DNA of 64,000 nucleotides from Mucilaginibacter ginsenosidivorans (GTDB lineage: Bacteria > Bacteroidota > Bacteroidia > Sphingobacteriales > Sphingobacteriaceae): contig NZ_CP042436.1 of NCBI RefSeq assembly GCF_007971025.1, positions 3,038,001-3,102,000 on the forward strand, in the 5' to 3' direction. This document shows, one piece after another, positions 17,721-25,823 of this stretch. Each line of letters starts with the position of its first letter. Position 1 is the stretch's first letter. The translations under genes were made by a program, and so were the position numbers. The notes beneath the pieces were generated by a model. That model was not told the DNA's origin. It did not search any database and saw nothing but the letters and a program-made list of their open reading frames with translations.

Positions 17721-17814
17721 CCTTACATAAGCGCGTTATTACGCAACTGTAAAGTTAACAGATTAAACAAACATTGGAAACGGTTTAAGGGAAAGAATTT
17801 GTCGGGGTTCAAGA

Positions 17815-17960
17815 AGGGTCGCTTCGCCAATTAACTCGCCCGACCGGCGCTTCGCCGGGTCATCCTCTCTATTGCAATCAATAAAGAGGCTTTGGTATTT
17901 TCCTTAATAAACAAGCCCCCTCTTTGCCCGGCAGAAAAGGGGGCAGGGGGGTGAGTGAAC
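17815..17960. repeat. Two REP-like palindromic repeats upstream of ftsK
   Basis: The 17721-18058 gap separates divergent ftsK and the ankyrin gene. At about 17832-17895 CTCGCCCGACC is followed by a CCTCTCTATTGC / AATAAAGAGG palindrome, the same family as 11536-11606 and 31213-31270 but with extra bases inserted. At 17915-17955 a second type (CCCCCTCTTTGCCCGGC then AAAAGGGGGCAGGGGGGTGAGT) follows. No further gene or promoter is clear in the rest of the gap. Confidence 0.6.
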
Positions 17961-18058
17961 AGCAGCCGTGTGTCAGCGACTTTTTTTAATTTTTTCCACA
18001 TTTGCCAAGTTATTAACGCCTGCCTTATATGTGCTTGATTTTTTAGTAATATTGGAGT

Positions 18059-18706
18059 ATGAGCGTGGAATTACTGGAAGAATATATTGCTGCAGCCGAC
18101 CTGAACAGCCTGGTTAACCTGTTGCAGCAAAATCCGGCGCTTGCCAGGACTAAGACCTCGGCGCAGGTTTCGCCCCTGATGTTATCCTGTTATTATAAAA
18201 AACCCGATGTTACGGCTTTGCTGCTTAAATATATTGAGGACATCAGCCTGTTCGAAGCTGCTGCTGCGGGTAAATTCGATGTCGTAGCGCACCTGCTTTA
18301 TACCCATCCCGAAGCGGTAAACGATTATGCCGACGACGGTTTTACCCCGCTGGGGTTGGCCTGTTACTTCGGGCAATTTGAAGTGGCACGTTACCTTGTT
18401 TTGAAAGGCGCCGATGTAAACTTACCCTCGAATAACGGTTTTAATGTGTTCCCCATCCATTCGGCCGCTGCGGGGAATTATACCGATATTGTCCGCATGC
18501 TGGTTGACAATGGTGCACAGGTAAACGTGCGTCAGCAGGCAGGCGCCACACCTTTGCACTCTGCTGCACAAAACGGTAATCTTGAGCTGCTGATATTATT
18601 GCTTGAACATGGTGCATCGACAGAGGCACGTATGGAAGGCGGCAAACTTCCGGCCGATCTTGCCCGGGAGAAAGGATTTGCCGAAATAGCAGAGATATTG
18701 AGCTAA
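18059..18706 (+). CDS. Ankyrin-repeat protein
   Basis: 215 residues with no signal peptide and about five to six ankyrin repeats; the clearest are DDGFTPLGLACYFGQFEVARYL, a VFPIHSAAAGNYTDIVRMLV unit and GATPLHSAAQNGNLELLILLLE. Ankyrin repeats mediate protein binding; no catalytic domain is attached. GGAG lies 5 nt before the ATG, a better ribosome-binding site than most genes here. Partner unknown. Confidence 0.9.
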   Translation: MSVELLEEYIAAADLNSLVNLLQQNPALARTKTSAQVSPLMLSCYYKKPDVTALLLKYIEDISLFEAAAAGKFDVVAHLLYTHPEAVNDYADDGFTPLGLACYFGQFEVARYLVLKGADVNLPSNNGFNVFPIHSAAAGNYTDIVRMLVDNGAQVNVRQQAGATPLHSAAQNGNLELLILLLEHGASTEARMEGGKLPADLAREKGFAEIAEILS

Positions 18707-18714
18707 AGTAAACG

Positions 18715-19080
18715 TTAAAGATACCTGTCTGTATCTTCAGAATTGTCACTATCCCTGTCCCTTGCCAGAATGTTGAATATTTCGATATTGATGAACTCTA
18801 AAGGCGGGGCTTTTTTGTAGTCTTGTTCAATCGCCGAAATTACGCCGCATATCTTTTCCATTATTTCCGGTTTTAAAGCCGCATTACTATCCAGTTGTTC
18901 GCAATCGTTTATACCATGGGTTTTTAGTATAAAATATTCCACCTCGTGATAACGAATTCCATAAATAAGCTTTGAGGCATGCGGTTTAATGATATGATTA
19001 ACCGAAAAATAAAACGGGGGATCTTCTGTTGGTATCATGGCATCGGAAATTTGTATCGGCACAGTAAAATAATCTATCAT
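18715..19080 (-). CDS. Hypothetical protein, 121 residues
   Basis: No family recognised. The protein is soluble, with an N-terminal beta-rich half (MIDYFTVPIQISDAM, FYFSVNHIIKPHASKLIYGI) and an acidic C-terminal tail (RDRDSDNSEDTDRYL). It is divergent from the NlpC/P60-like gene, sharing a 146-bp intergenic region, and converges on the ankyrin gene with an 8-bp gap. Coding character is judged from the protein-like composition and fit between neighbours. Confidence 0.6.
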   Translation of the reverse strand: MIDYFTVPIQISDAMIPTEDPPFYFSVNHIIKPHASKLIYGIRYHEVEYFILKTHGINDCEQLDSNAALKPEIMEKICGVISAIEQDYKKAPPLEFINIEIFNILARDRDSDNSEDTDRYL

Positions 19081-19226
19081 TAACTAATATTTAATGCTGA
19101 TATAATGTTTTACTTAATGGGAAATATTTATTGAATGTCGCCGCGATTTGACTTGAAAGGGTCAGAAATTGTATTTTGGCCACCTGAAATAAAAAATATT
19201 TATCTTTATTAGGTAAAGCATACTTA

Positions 19227-19928
19227 ATGACTGGCGACGATATCATTTTGTTAGGTGACAAGCATGTTGGCGAACCCTACCAATTGGGCGTGCATGTGTC
19301 TAAGGATGATGCTGCATACAAAGGACCCTGGGATTGCACCGAGTTCGTATCGTGGCTTTATTATCAGGTTTTCGGTATCCTTTATGGTTGTGAAAATAAC
19401 CAGGGCGATCCGCACACCTACGAAACTTACAGCGGCCAATGGGCGCGCGATGCTAATACGCTCGGACGCATCATTACGGTAGAAGAAGCTAAGGCTACTC
19501 CGGGCGCAGCTATTATCCGCTTTGCAGGTAATGGCGATGTGGGCCATATTGCGGTGTCGGACGGCAACGGCGGAACCGTCGAGGCGCACGGAAAGGCCGA
19601 CGGCATAACAAATTCGGTGGTCGACGGACGCCGCTGGGATATGGGCGTACTGGTGCCCGGTGTAACGTACAAACCCAACCCCGTTATCCCTTATACACCG
19701 CCGTCTATTATTATTTACAGGCTGATGCACCCTTATATGGTGTCGCCGGATGTAGGCAAGATACAAGCCGCTTTGAACCGCCGGGGTTTCGACACCGATG
19801 GTGTCGACAACATTTTTGGCGAATGCACCTTCAATGCTGTAAAGCAGTTCCAGGATTCGGTGGGGCTTAACCCCGACGGCGAAGTGAGCGCCTTAACGGC
19901 AGCCGCGCTGGATATAAGCCTGAAATAG
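19227..19928 (+). CDS. NlpC/P60- or CHAP-like hydrolase with peptidoglycan-binding domain, no signal peptide
   Basis: 233 residues. The N-terminal domain has a cysteine in WDCTEFVSWL (C37) and a histidine in GDVGHIAVSDG (H107), the order and spacing of the papain-like NlpC/P60-CHAP fold. Residues ~165-230 (SPDVGKIQAALNRRGFDTDG, then FGECTFNAVKQFQDSVGL) are a PG_binding_1 domain. It should cut peptide cross-links or stems in peptidoglycan. There is no signal peptide or lipobox, so export would need another route or lysis. A promoter-like pair (TTTG at 19147, TATTTTG at 19172) lies upstream. Confidence 0.8.
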   Translation: MTGDDIILLGDKHVGEPYQLGVHVSKDDAAYKGPWDCTEFVSWLYYQVFGILYGCENNQGDPHTYETYSGQWARDANTLGRIITVEEAKATPGAAIIRFAGNGDVGHIAVSDGNGGTVEAHGKADGITNSVVDGRRWDMGVLVPGVTYKPNPVIPYTPPSIIIYRLMHPYMVSPDVGKIQAALNRRGFDTDGVDNIFGECTFNAVKQFQDSVGLNPDGEVSALTAAALDISLK

Positions 19929-19945
19929 GCTTGCTTCAATAAAGC

Positions 19946-20506
19946 TTAAAATTTAAACGTAATACCGGCATTGATCACTGACAGGCTCTGGTAGCCCAGT
20001 TCGCCGTAAACCCCGATATTCTGCTGAAAATAATACCGTATTCCGCCGAATAGCCCAAACCCTGCCGCACTTGCTGCGCTTCCGCTATATCCCTGGTTAT
20101 CGCTTACACTTACTATAACATACCCCAGGCTGGCGCCGCCATAAAGATCGATATTGTTATTAAGCTCCAAAAGCTGGTTAAAATGGTACGAACCCCGGGC
20201 GCCTACGTAAATGGCATTTTCTTTAAACGTATAATTTGCACCCACAAGGTTGTATTTATACTTTGAACTGGCGAACGATAATGTGCCGCCTACGCTTATG
20301 GCATCAGTAACACCATGTTCGAAAGATACGATCGGATTTACGGGTAGCGAAGTCGTATACCCCGCCCCGAAAAACGGGCTGCCGAAGCCAAGCCCGGCGT
20401 TCAAAAGATTGTCACCGTTACTGAATGCCGTGCTGCCAGATTGGGCCATGCCGGCAGAACTTATAGTTATGACCAGCAGCAGGGAAAAGAGCATATTTTT
20501 TTTCAT
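19946..20506 (-). CDS. Outer-membrane beta-barrel protein
   Basis: 186 residues with a signal peptide (MLFSLLLVITISSAGMAQ) and alternating aromatic/glycine beta strands through to the terminal SVINAGITFKF, which ends in phenylalanine as barrel proteins do. The size suits an eight-stranded OmpW/OmpA-type barrel. No OmpA peptidoglycan-binding domain follows. A strong 17-bp-stem hairpin lies 6 nt before the start codon on the transcribed strand. Function unknown. Confidence 0.82.
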   Translation of the reverse strand: MKKNMLFSLLLVITISSAGMAQSGSTAFSNGDNLLNAGLGFGSPFFGAGYTTSLPVNPIVSFEHGVTDAISVGGTLSFASSKYKYNLVGANYTFKENAIYVGARGSYHFNQLLELNNNIDLYGGASLGYVIVSVSDNQGYSGSAASAAGFGLFGGIRYYFQQNIGVYGELGYQSLSVINAGITFKF

Positions 20507-20512
20507 GGCTTA

Positions 20513-20552
20513 AGTTTTAGATCATGGGCCGAAGCGCCCATGATCTAAAACT
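20513..20552 (-). promoter_or_regulatory. 17-bp perfect stem hairpin just before the barrel gene
   Basis: AGTTTTAGATCATGGGC (20513-20529) and its exact complement (20536-20552) enclose a 6-nt loop. Read on the minus strand the hairpin ends 6 nt before the start codon at 20506 and has no U-run, so it is better placed to hide the translation start or protect the mRNA than to terminate. It also follows the M28 peptidase gene on the same strand. Confidence 0.55.
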
Positions 20553-20645
20553 AAGTGTAATGACGCAGGTCATCAATCACCATTTATTTTGTGCCGCTAG
20601 CCATTTATTAGTCGTTGAATATCAGCCGGTAAATGAAGCAGGCCA

Positions 20646-22220
20646 TCAATCAAACCCGCCGTGGCGGTTGGCCTTAACAGGTTCGGGCCATTTGGCCGGC
20701 TCTCCTGTTTTGGGGTCGATGGGTAATATGCTTTTTTCGTTTGATGTTTTTGCCGGATCTTCGCAAGCCTCGTAAGCTAAGATCGCAGTAAGTATGGCGT
20801 TGTTGCGCACATCATCAAATACAATTTTATCATAAGTGTCGCGGTTGGTATGCCAGGTATAAATTCCGTACGACCAATTGAGTGAGCTAAGCGAGAATGC
20901 CGGTGCGCCTGCCGCCACGAATGAGGCAAAATCGGACCCGCCACGGCCGGGCGCGCCCGGAAAGCTTGTTTTGAGGTCGGTTTTGTATTCTGACGGCACT
21001 TTTGACAGCCAGCGGGTGATATATTCGTACGAATTAAGGTATCCCTGGCCCGAAATATTCTCTATGCGCCCGGTGCCGTTGTCCTGGTTAAACAGGGCCT
21101 GAACATTTTTAACTATTTCGGGATGATCTTCCACGAATGCCCTCGAACCATTCAACCCTTCTTCCTCGCTGCCCCAATCGCATATTAAAATGGTTCGTTT
21201 AGGGTTCGGATAAACCTTTTTCAGGATTCGTATGGCTTCCATCATCGTTATGGTGCCTGTTCCGTTGTCGGTGGCGCCGGTGCCGCCGTCCCACGAATCG
21301 AAGTGCGCCGAAAGTATGACATATTCATCTGGTTTTTCAGTTCCCTTAATTTCGCCGACCACGTTGAAGGTAGGCATCGGCCCAAGCTCCTTTGATTCGC
21401 AATGTACACTGATCTTTGGCTTATCGCCCGATTCGGTGAGGCGGTAAAGCATGCCATAATCTTCAAGCCCGATGTCGATAGTAGGCACTTTTTTGGTATA
21501 GGCGCCGAAAATTTTATCCACCCCAAAGCCGTTCGACCAGTTGTTGATCACCACGCCAACAGCGCCGGCATTCTCCAGGGCTACCGGCAGGGTTTTGTTG
21601 GTGAGCCCTGTTTTACGCAGGCGGTCGCGCCAGGCTTCGGTTTGAGCCGTGCGCTCCTTCTTCATTTTTTCAAAGGATTCTTTGGTGGCAAATTCCGTCC
21701 AGTTATAGTCGGGCCGGCCGGTTGGCTGGCACATGGATATCATCACAAATTTACCTTTTACATTGGGCAGCCAGGCTTTAAAAGCATTGCTGTCGGCCAG
21801 ATCCGGGATGATAACCAACTCCGCTGTAACCGTTTTTTTGCCCATGCCCGGGCTCCAGGCCAGTTGCATTCCTTCCAATGATTTCTCACGCGGGTAAACC
21901 AGGTCGATATGCGAAACGCCGCGTTCCCAGCCCCGCCAGTCGCCCCATTTTTCCTGCTTGGCGCTTATTCCCCAACTGGCGTATTTAGCTACCGCCCAAT
22001 CGCCTGCCTTTTGCATCTGCGGCGTCCCGACCAATCGCGGTCCTATTCCGTCGAATAATTGGTGGGCCAGTGTTTCGAGCTGCGAATTGTCAGTTTCCTC
22101 CTTAACTATCTGTTCGATAATAGGATCTTTTGTCTGCATGGTGCCCTGGGCGGAGCACAATGTCGCCGATAATAAACATGCGGCGAAACCAATGGGTAAT
22201 GTGGTGATCTTCATGATCAC
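20646..22220 (-). CDS. Secreted M28-family zinc peptidase
   Basis: 524 residues with a signal peptide (cleavage near CSAQG, residue 25). The di-zinc site reads H306-F-D (SAHFDSW), D318 in GATDNGTG and the Glu pair in WGSEEEGLNGS (352-354). A PA-like insert (~130-270) precedes the catalytic core, as in M28 carboxypeptidase Q-like enzymes. Acts on peptides in the periplasm or outside. The first codons give MIMK; the ATG at 22214 is an equally possible start and leaves the signal intact. Upstream sequence holds a REP-like repeat shared with the divergent Crp gene. Confidence 0.92.
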   Translation of the reverse strand: MIMKITTLPIGFAACLLSATLCSAQGTMQTKDPIIEQIVKEETDNSQLETLAHQLFDGIGPRLVGTPQMQKAGDWAVAKYASWGISAKQEKWGDWRGWERGVSHIDLVYPREKSLEGMQLAWSPGMGKKTVTAELVIIPDLADSNAFKAWLPNVKGKFVMISMCQPTGRPDYNWTEFATKESFEKMKKERTAQTEAWRDRLRKTGLTNKTLPVALENAGAVGVVINNWSNGFGVDKIFGAYTKKVPTIDIGLEDYGMLYRLTESGDKPKISVHCESKELGPMPTFNVVGEIKGTEKPDEYVILSAHFDSWDGGTGATDNGTGTITMMEAIRILKKVYPNPKRTILICDWGSEEEGLNGSRAFVEDHPEIVKNVQALFNQDNGTGRIENISGQGYLNSYEYITRWLSKVPSEYKTDLKTSFPGAPGRGGSDFASFVAAGAPAFSLSSLNWSYGIYTWHTNRDTYDKIVFDDVRNNAILTAILAYEACEDPAKTSNEKSILPIDPKTGEPAKWPEPVKANRHGGFD

Positions 22221-22263
22221 GAAAATAAGTATAGGATTGCAGAATGTATTAGTTTTGTTACAG

Positions 22264-22300
22264 CCTCACCCCAAGCCCTCTGCAAACGGAGAGGGACTTT
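22264..22300. repeat. REP-like palindrome (CCTCACCCC type)
   Basis: CCTCACCCCAAGCCCTCTGC followed by AAACGGAGAGGGACTTT forms a short CCCTCT/AGAGGG hairpin. This is the widespread Bacteroidota intergenic repeat type and lies in the short gap between the divergent M28 and Crp genes. Confidence 0.5.
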
Positions 22301-22318
22301 ATATTTTACATTTGAGCA

Positions 22319-22900
22319 ATGACAGATAACCTGATAACCCATATCAATAAGTTTGTTCAGTTAACAGAAGCCGAAGTTGGAATAGTAACAGCAGCAGTTA
22401 AACCGATTGCCGTTAAAAAGAAGCAATTCCTGCTGCGGCCGGATGAAATATGCCGTGCCAATTATTTTGTAAGTAAAGGCTGTATGCGGTTGTATTTTAT
22501 CAATAGGAACGGGCAGGAGCAGATAACTATGTTCGGGATCGAGAACTGGTGGATAACTGATTACAGCAGCCTTGAGACCGGTAAGCCATCGAATTATTAT
22601 CTGCAAGCCATAGAGGACTCCGAGGTCATCAGCATCGACAAAAAAACAATGGATGGATTGTTCCAGCAAGTGCCCGGGCTCGAACGGTATTTCAGGTTAA
22701 TACTCCAGAAAGCCTTCACGGCTACTATGCGCCGCTTCGAATATTTTCGCGATCAAACGGACGAGGAGCGTTACCGCCACTTTGCATCGCTGTTTCCCGG
22801 TTTTATACAGCGCATACCGCAATACATGCTGGCATCTTATTTGGGATTTACTCCACAGTTTTTGAGTAAGATTCGTGCTAAGAAGTCCGAAAGTCGGTAA
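22319..22900 (+). CDS. Crp/Fnr-family transcriptional regulator
   Basis: 193 residues. The cyclic-nucleotide-binding beta-roll covers residues ~20-115 (FLLRPDEICRANYFVSKGCMR ... LETGKPSNYYLQAIEDSEV) without the conserved cAMP-binding RxAxxxA pattern, so the ligand is unclear. The C-terminal HTH is short (IPQYMLASYLGFTPQFLSKIRAKK), as in the small Bacteroidota Crp-like group. The last codons (KSESR) lie inside a word-like intergenic repeat, so the natural C-terminus may have been altered by it. Confidence 0.87.
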   Translation: MTDNLITHINKFVQLTEAEVGIVTAAVKPIAVKKKQFLLRPDEICRANYFVSKGCMRLYFINRNGQEQITMFGIENWWITDYSSLETGKPSNYYLQAIEDSEVISIDKKTMDGLFQQVPGLERYFRLILQKAFTATMRRFEYFRDQTDEERYRHFASLFPGFIQRIPQYMLASYLGFTPQFLSKIRAKKSESR

Positions 22901-22973
22901 GACCGAAAGTCTGAAAGACAAGAAGCTAATAAACTATTGCTTTCGGACTTATGCGGACTTCCGGACTTTCCGA
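22881..22973. repeat. Word-like repeat overlapping the 3' end of the Crp gene
   Basis: Units such as AAGTCCGAAAGTCGG, GACCGAAAGTCTG and, in the opposite sense, CTTTCGGACTTATGCGGACTT and CCGGACTTTCCG fold on each other. The element begins inside the last codons of the upstream gene and ends before the AhpD-like gene. Confidence 0.55.
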
Positions 22974-23054
22974 TTCTAACCATTTCTTAATCCTGATTAA
23001 CTTTTTTTTCCTGCCAACCGGGGAACTTTGTCTCAACATTTAATCTTAAAAGTA

Positions 23055-23486
23055 ATGAGCAAACGAGTTGGAATAGAACCTAAAGCGTACGAGGCTATGA
23101 TGGGTTTTGAAAAGTACCTGGAAACTACGGACATCAGCCCGATACATGCCGAGATGATCAGGATAAGGGCGTCGCAGATCAATGGCTGCGCTTTTTGTAT
23201 CAATATGCACACCAAAGATGCCCGGAAGGCAGGGGAGACCGAGCAGCGTATTTATTTGCTGAACGCGTGGCGCGAAACGTCGCTTTATACACCTGAAGAA
23301 AGAGCTATTTTAGCCCTGACCGAGGAGGTTACGCTGATCAGTGGCCACGGAGTATCTGACAAAACTTATGAAGAAGCAGAAGCGCTGTTAGGCAGGAAAT
23401 ATTTATCCCAGGTTTTAGCGGCCATTATTGTCATTAACGCGTGGAACAGGCTGGCGATAAGCAGCAGGATGCAGCCAGCAGATTGA
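23055..23486 (+). CDS. AhpD/carboxymuconolactone decarboxylase-like protein
   Basis: With the ATG at 23055 the protein has 143 residues and begins MSKRVGIEPKAYEAMMGF, typical of the family; the TTG at 23028 would add nine unlikely residues. The active-site motif C45-x-x-C48-x3-H52 (CAFCINMH) is intact, as in alkylhydroperoxidase AhpD. Such proteins act in thiol-based peroxide reduction or remain uncharacterised. Not linked to a peroxiredoxin gene here; it follows the Crp-like regulator on the same strand. Confidence 0.88.
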   Translation: MSKRVGIEPKAYEAMMGFEKYLETTDISPIHAEMIRIRASQINGCAFCINMHTKDARKAGETEQRIYLLNAWRETSLYTPEERAILALTEEVTLISGHGVSDKTYEEAEALLGRKYLSQVLAAIIVINAWNRLAISSRMQPAD

Positions 23487-23493
23487 GTTTAAG

Positions 23494-23566
23494 GGTTGAT
23501 TGAGTTGACTAAGTTTAATGGTTGATCAGGTTAAAACTTAATTCAACTTAATCAACCCGATCAATT
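23494..23566. repeat. Word-like inverted repeat between convergent genes
   Basis: GGGTTGATTGAGTTGACTAAG on the left pairs with AACTTAATTCAACTTAATC and CAACCC on the right with few mismatches, a stem of more than 20 bp. Internal units (GGTTGATyrrGTT) repeat with a ~9-10 nt period. It lies between the AhpD-like gene and the DUF4342 gene and overlaps the latter's stop region slightly. Confidence 0.6.
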
Positions 23567-23815
23567 ACCTGCTTCAGGTTCATCGTCACGTTCCACCGTT
23601 ATGGTGCATTCTGTAACCAGCGCCGCAATAGCTCCTACAGCGGCCATGGTTGGCAGTAAAAGCGCGCCCACTACGCCTACTGTCAGCGGGAAGCTGGCCA
23701 GTTCCTTACCCGATTTATCATTGATCGTGATCTTACGGACATTCCCTTCCGCGATCAGCTCCTTTACCTTTTTTAACAGGTTTTCCCCGTTTAGCGAAAA
23801 TGATTCCTTCGTCAT
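23561..23815 (-). CDS. DUF4342 domain protein
   Basis: 84 residues matching the DUF4342 pattern: an N-terminal UBA-like helix pair (GENLLKKVKELIAEGNVRKI), a short beta segment (TINDKSGKELASFPL) and a Gly/Ala-rich hydrophobic helix (VGVVGALLLPTMAAVGAIAAL), then an acidic end. The role of the family is unknown; the hydrophobic helix suggests membrane association. Confidence 0.85.
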   Translation of the reverse strand: MTKESFSLNGENLLKKVKELIAEGNVRKITINDKSGKELASFPLTVGVVGALLLPTMAAVGAIAALVTECTITVERDDEPEAGN

Positions 23816-23871
23816 GGTCGTATTTTCTATTTAGACCCGGAGCGATGGCTTATGTTACACGAAAAACAGCT

Positions 23872-23901
23872 TTTGGAAGTCAGCTAAAATTGTTATATTT
23901 G
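23872..23901 (+). promoter_or_regulatory. Bacteroidota-type promoter for the orphan susD
   Basis: A -33 TTTG (23872-23875) is followed after 18 bp by TATATTTG (23894-23901), an exact match to the TAnnTTTG -7 consensus. Expected transcription start near 23908, about 50 nt before the susD start codon. Confidence 0.5.
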
Positions 23902-23957
23902 ATAGGTAAACCTTTCTTTGTTCAATTGTAAATCGTTGATGGCCAGTCAACTTAGTT

Positions 23958-25823
23958 ATGAAAAACAAACTGCTTTTTCTTGCCCTGCTTGCTATCGCCG
24001 CAGGCGTAATAACCTGTAAGAAACCACATGTAAAGCCGTCCGATCCAAACCAGGGGGATTCCCTGCTTAACAATACGCCAAAGACCAAAGCCGGTGTCGA
24101 GAATCTTTTGCTTAATGCCTACGGATTGCTCGACGGTACTTATTCGGGACAGCCAACAGCCACCTGGACCACCGGCACCGATAACTGGATGTATGGCAGT
24201 GTGGCCGGCGGCGACGCTTATCGCGGCAGCAATATAACCGACCAGGGGGACGCCTTTACGCTTAACAACTATATCGAAACGCCCGATAATACATGGCTTG
24301 ATCCTAAATGGCAGGCCACTATGCTGGGGATATATTACTCCAATACCGTACTTAAGCAGTTGCCCCTGGTTAAGGACGGCTCACTTAGTGCGGCTGAAAC
24401 GGCCCAGGTTACAGCTGAAGCAAGGTTCCTTCGGGGTTTTTTTGAGCTCGAACTGGCAAAATTATGGCATAATGTGCCCTATATAGATGAAACTGTTGTT
24501 TATGACAAGGGCTATAAAAATATAAGCAATACCGGGGCAATATGGGATAAAATTGAAGGCGATTTCAGCGCAGCCAAGGATGTTTTGCCCGCTACGCAGC
24601 TATCGCCGGGCCGCCCCAATAAATATGCCGCGGAAGCCTTCCTGGCAAAAACATTCATGTTCGATCATAAATACAACCAGGCTCAGCCGCTTTTGACCGA
24701 CCTGATAACTAATGGTGTTACATCAAGCGGGGCAAAATATGCACTGGGGCGATATGCCGATAATTTTAATCCGTCGACCAAGAACGGACCTGAAGGCGTT
24801 TTTGTGATACAGGCCTACGTGCACGACGGAACGCAGGGGCAAAATGGTAATGCGGGGGATATTCTCAATTTCCCTACGGCGGGCCCTGCCGCCTGTTGCG
24901 GATTTTTTAAACCCTCGTTCAGTTTCGCTAATGCTTTTAAAACCGATGCAAGTACAGGTTTGCCCTTACTGGATACTTACGATGCTGCCGACCTGAAAAA
25001 CGACGAGGGTATCGCTGCCTCCGACGCTTTTGTGCCGACCACTGCTGCAATTGATTCCCGCCTTGACTGGTCGGTAGGGCGCCGCGGCATACCTTACCTT
25101 GACTGGGGCCTTATGCCGGGTGATACGTGGAGCGGCGGTGCAAATTCCAGCCAGAGGACGTCGGGCCCATATGTCAATATCAAAACAGTGTACTACCAGG
25201 CTGCGCAAGCTGCAACAACCGAAAGCTACGGCGGTTGGGCAACCAACCAGGCAACATCCAACAGCTACAATGCCATACGTTTTGCCGATGTGCTGTTGTG
25301 GGCCGCCGAAGTGGAAGTTGAAACAGGCAGCCTTCAAAAGGCCGAAGATTATGTGAATATGGTACGTTCACGTGCCGCCGACCCGACAGGCTGGGTGCAC
25401 ACCTATAAGGACCCGTCGAACCCGATGAATGGTTATACCAGCGCACCGGCCGCTAATTATAAAGTTGGTCTTTACGGCGCCGCAGGCGGCAACCCATCAA
25501 CCGGGTTTACGGCAGGTGGGCAGTCGTATGCGCGCAAAGCTGTTTATTTTGAGCGTATGATAGAACTTGGCATGGAAGGGCATCGTTTTTTCGACTTGCA
25601 GCGCTGGGATGGATTATATGGCGGACCGGCCGGGCATGGTTATATGGCGGGCGTATTAAATGCCTACATAGCCCATGAAAAGAATTCGCTTGGCTCGGGC
25701 ACGCAAACTCCTACGGAACTAACCTCTGCACAGTTTACCGCCGGCAGAAGCGAGGTGTACCCGATACCATTGATAGAAATAACCGCATCCGGAGGAAAAT
25801 TGAAACAAAACCCGGGTTATTAA
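23958..25823 (+). CDS. Orphan SusD/RagB-family surface glycan-binding lipoprotein
   Basis: 621 residues with a lipoprotein signal (modified cysteine C20 in GVITC). The SusD body is clear: LLLNAYGLLDG, AEARFLRGFFELELAKLWHNVPYIDE, the NKYAAEAFLAKTFMF TPR region, EVETGSLQKAEDYVNMVRSRA and the C-terminal FFDLQRWDG and SEVYPIPLIEI. SusD proteins deliver oligosaccharides to a SusC transporter, yet no susC gene lies beside this one. It is closely similar to the SusD at 47605-49479, sharing the CCGFxxPSF motif and DWxxGRRGIPxLDxGxMPG. Own promoter-like sequence upstream. Confidence 0.93.
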   Translation: MKNKLLFLALLAIAAGVITCKKPHVKPSDPNQGDSLLNNTPKTKAGVENLLLNAYGLLDGTYSGQPTATWTTGTDNWMYGSVAGGDAYRGSNITDQGDAFTLNNYIETPDNTWLDPKWQATMLGIYYSNTVLKQLPLVKDGSLSAAETAQVTAEARFLRGFFELELAKLWHNVPYIDETVVYDKGYKNISNTGAIWDKIEGDFSAAKDVLPATQLSPGRPNKYAAEAFLAKTFMFDHKYNQAQPLLTDLITNGVTSSGAKYALGRYADNFNPSTKNGPEGVFVIQAYVHDGTQGQNGNAGDILNFPTAGPAACCGFFKPSFSFANAFKTDASTGLPLLDTYDAADLKNDEGIAASDAFVPTTAAIDSRLDWSVGRRGIPYLDWGLMPGDTWSGGANSSQRTSGPYVNIKTVYYQAAQAATTESYGGWATNQATSNSYNAIRFADVLLWAAEVEVETGSLQKAEDYVNMVRSRAADPTGWVHTYKDPSNPMNGYTSAPAANYKVGLYGAAGGNPSTGFTAGGQSYARKAVYFERMIELGMEGHRFFDLQRWDGLYGGPAGHGYMAGVLNAYIAHEKNSLGSGTQTPTELTSAQFTAGRSEVYPIPLIEITASGGKLKQNPGY

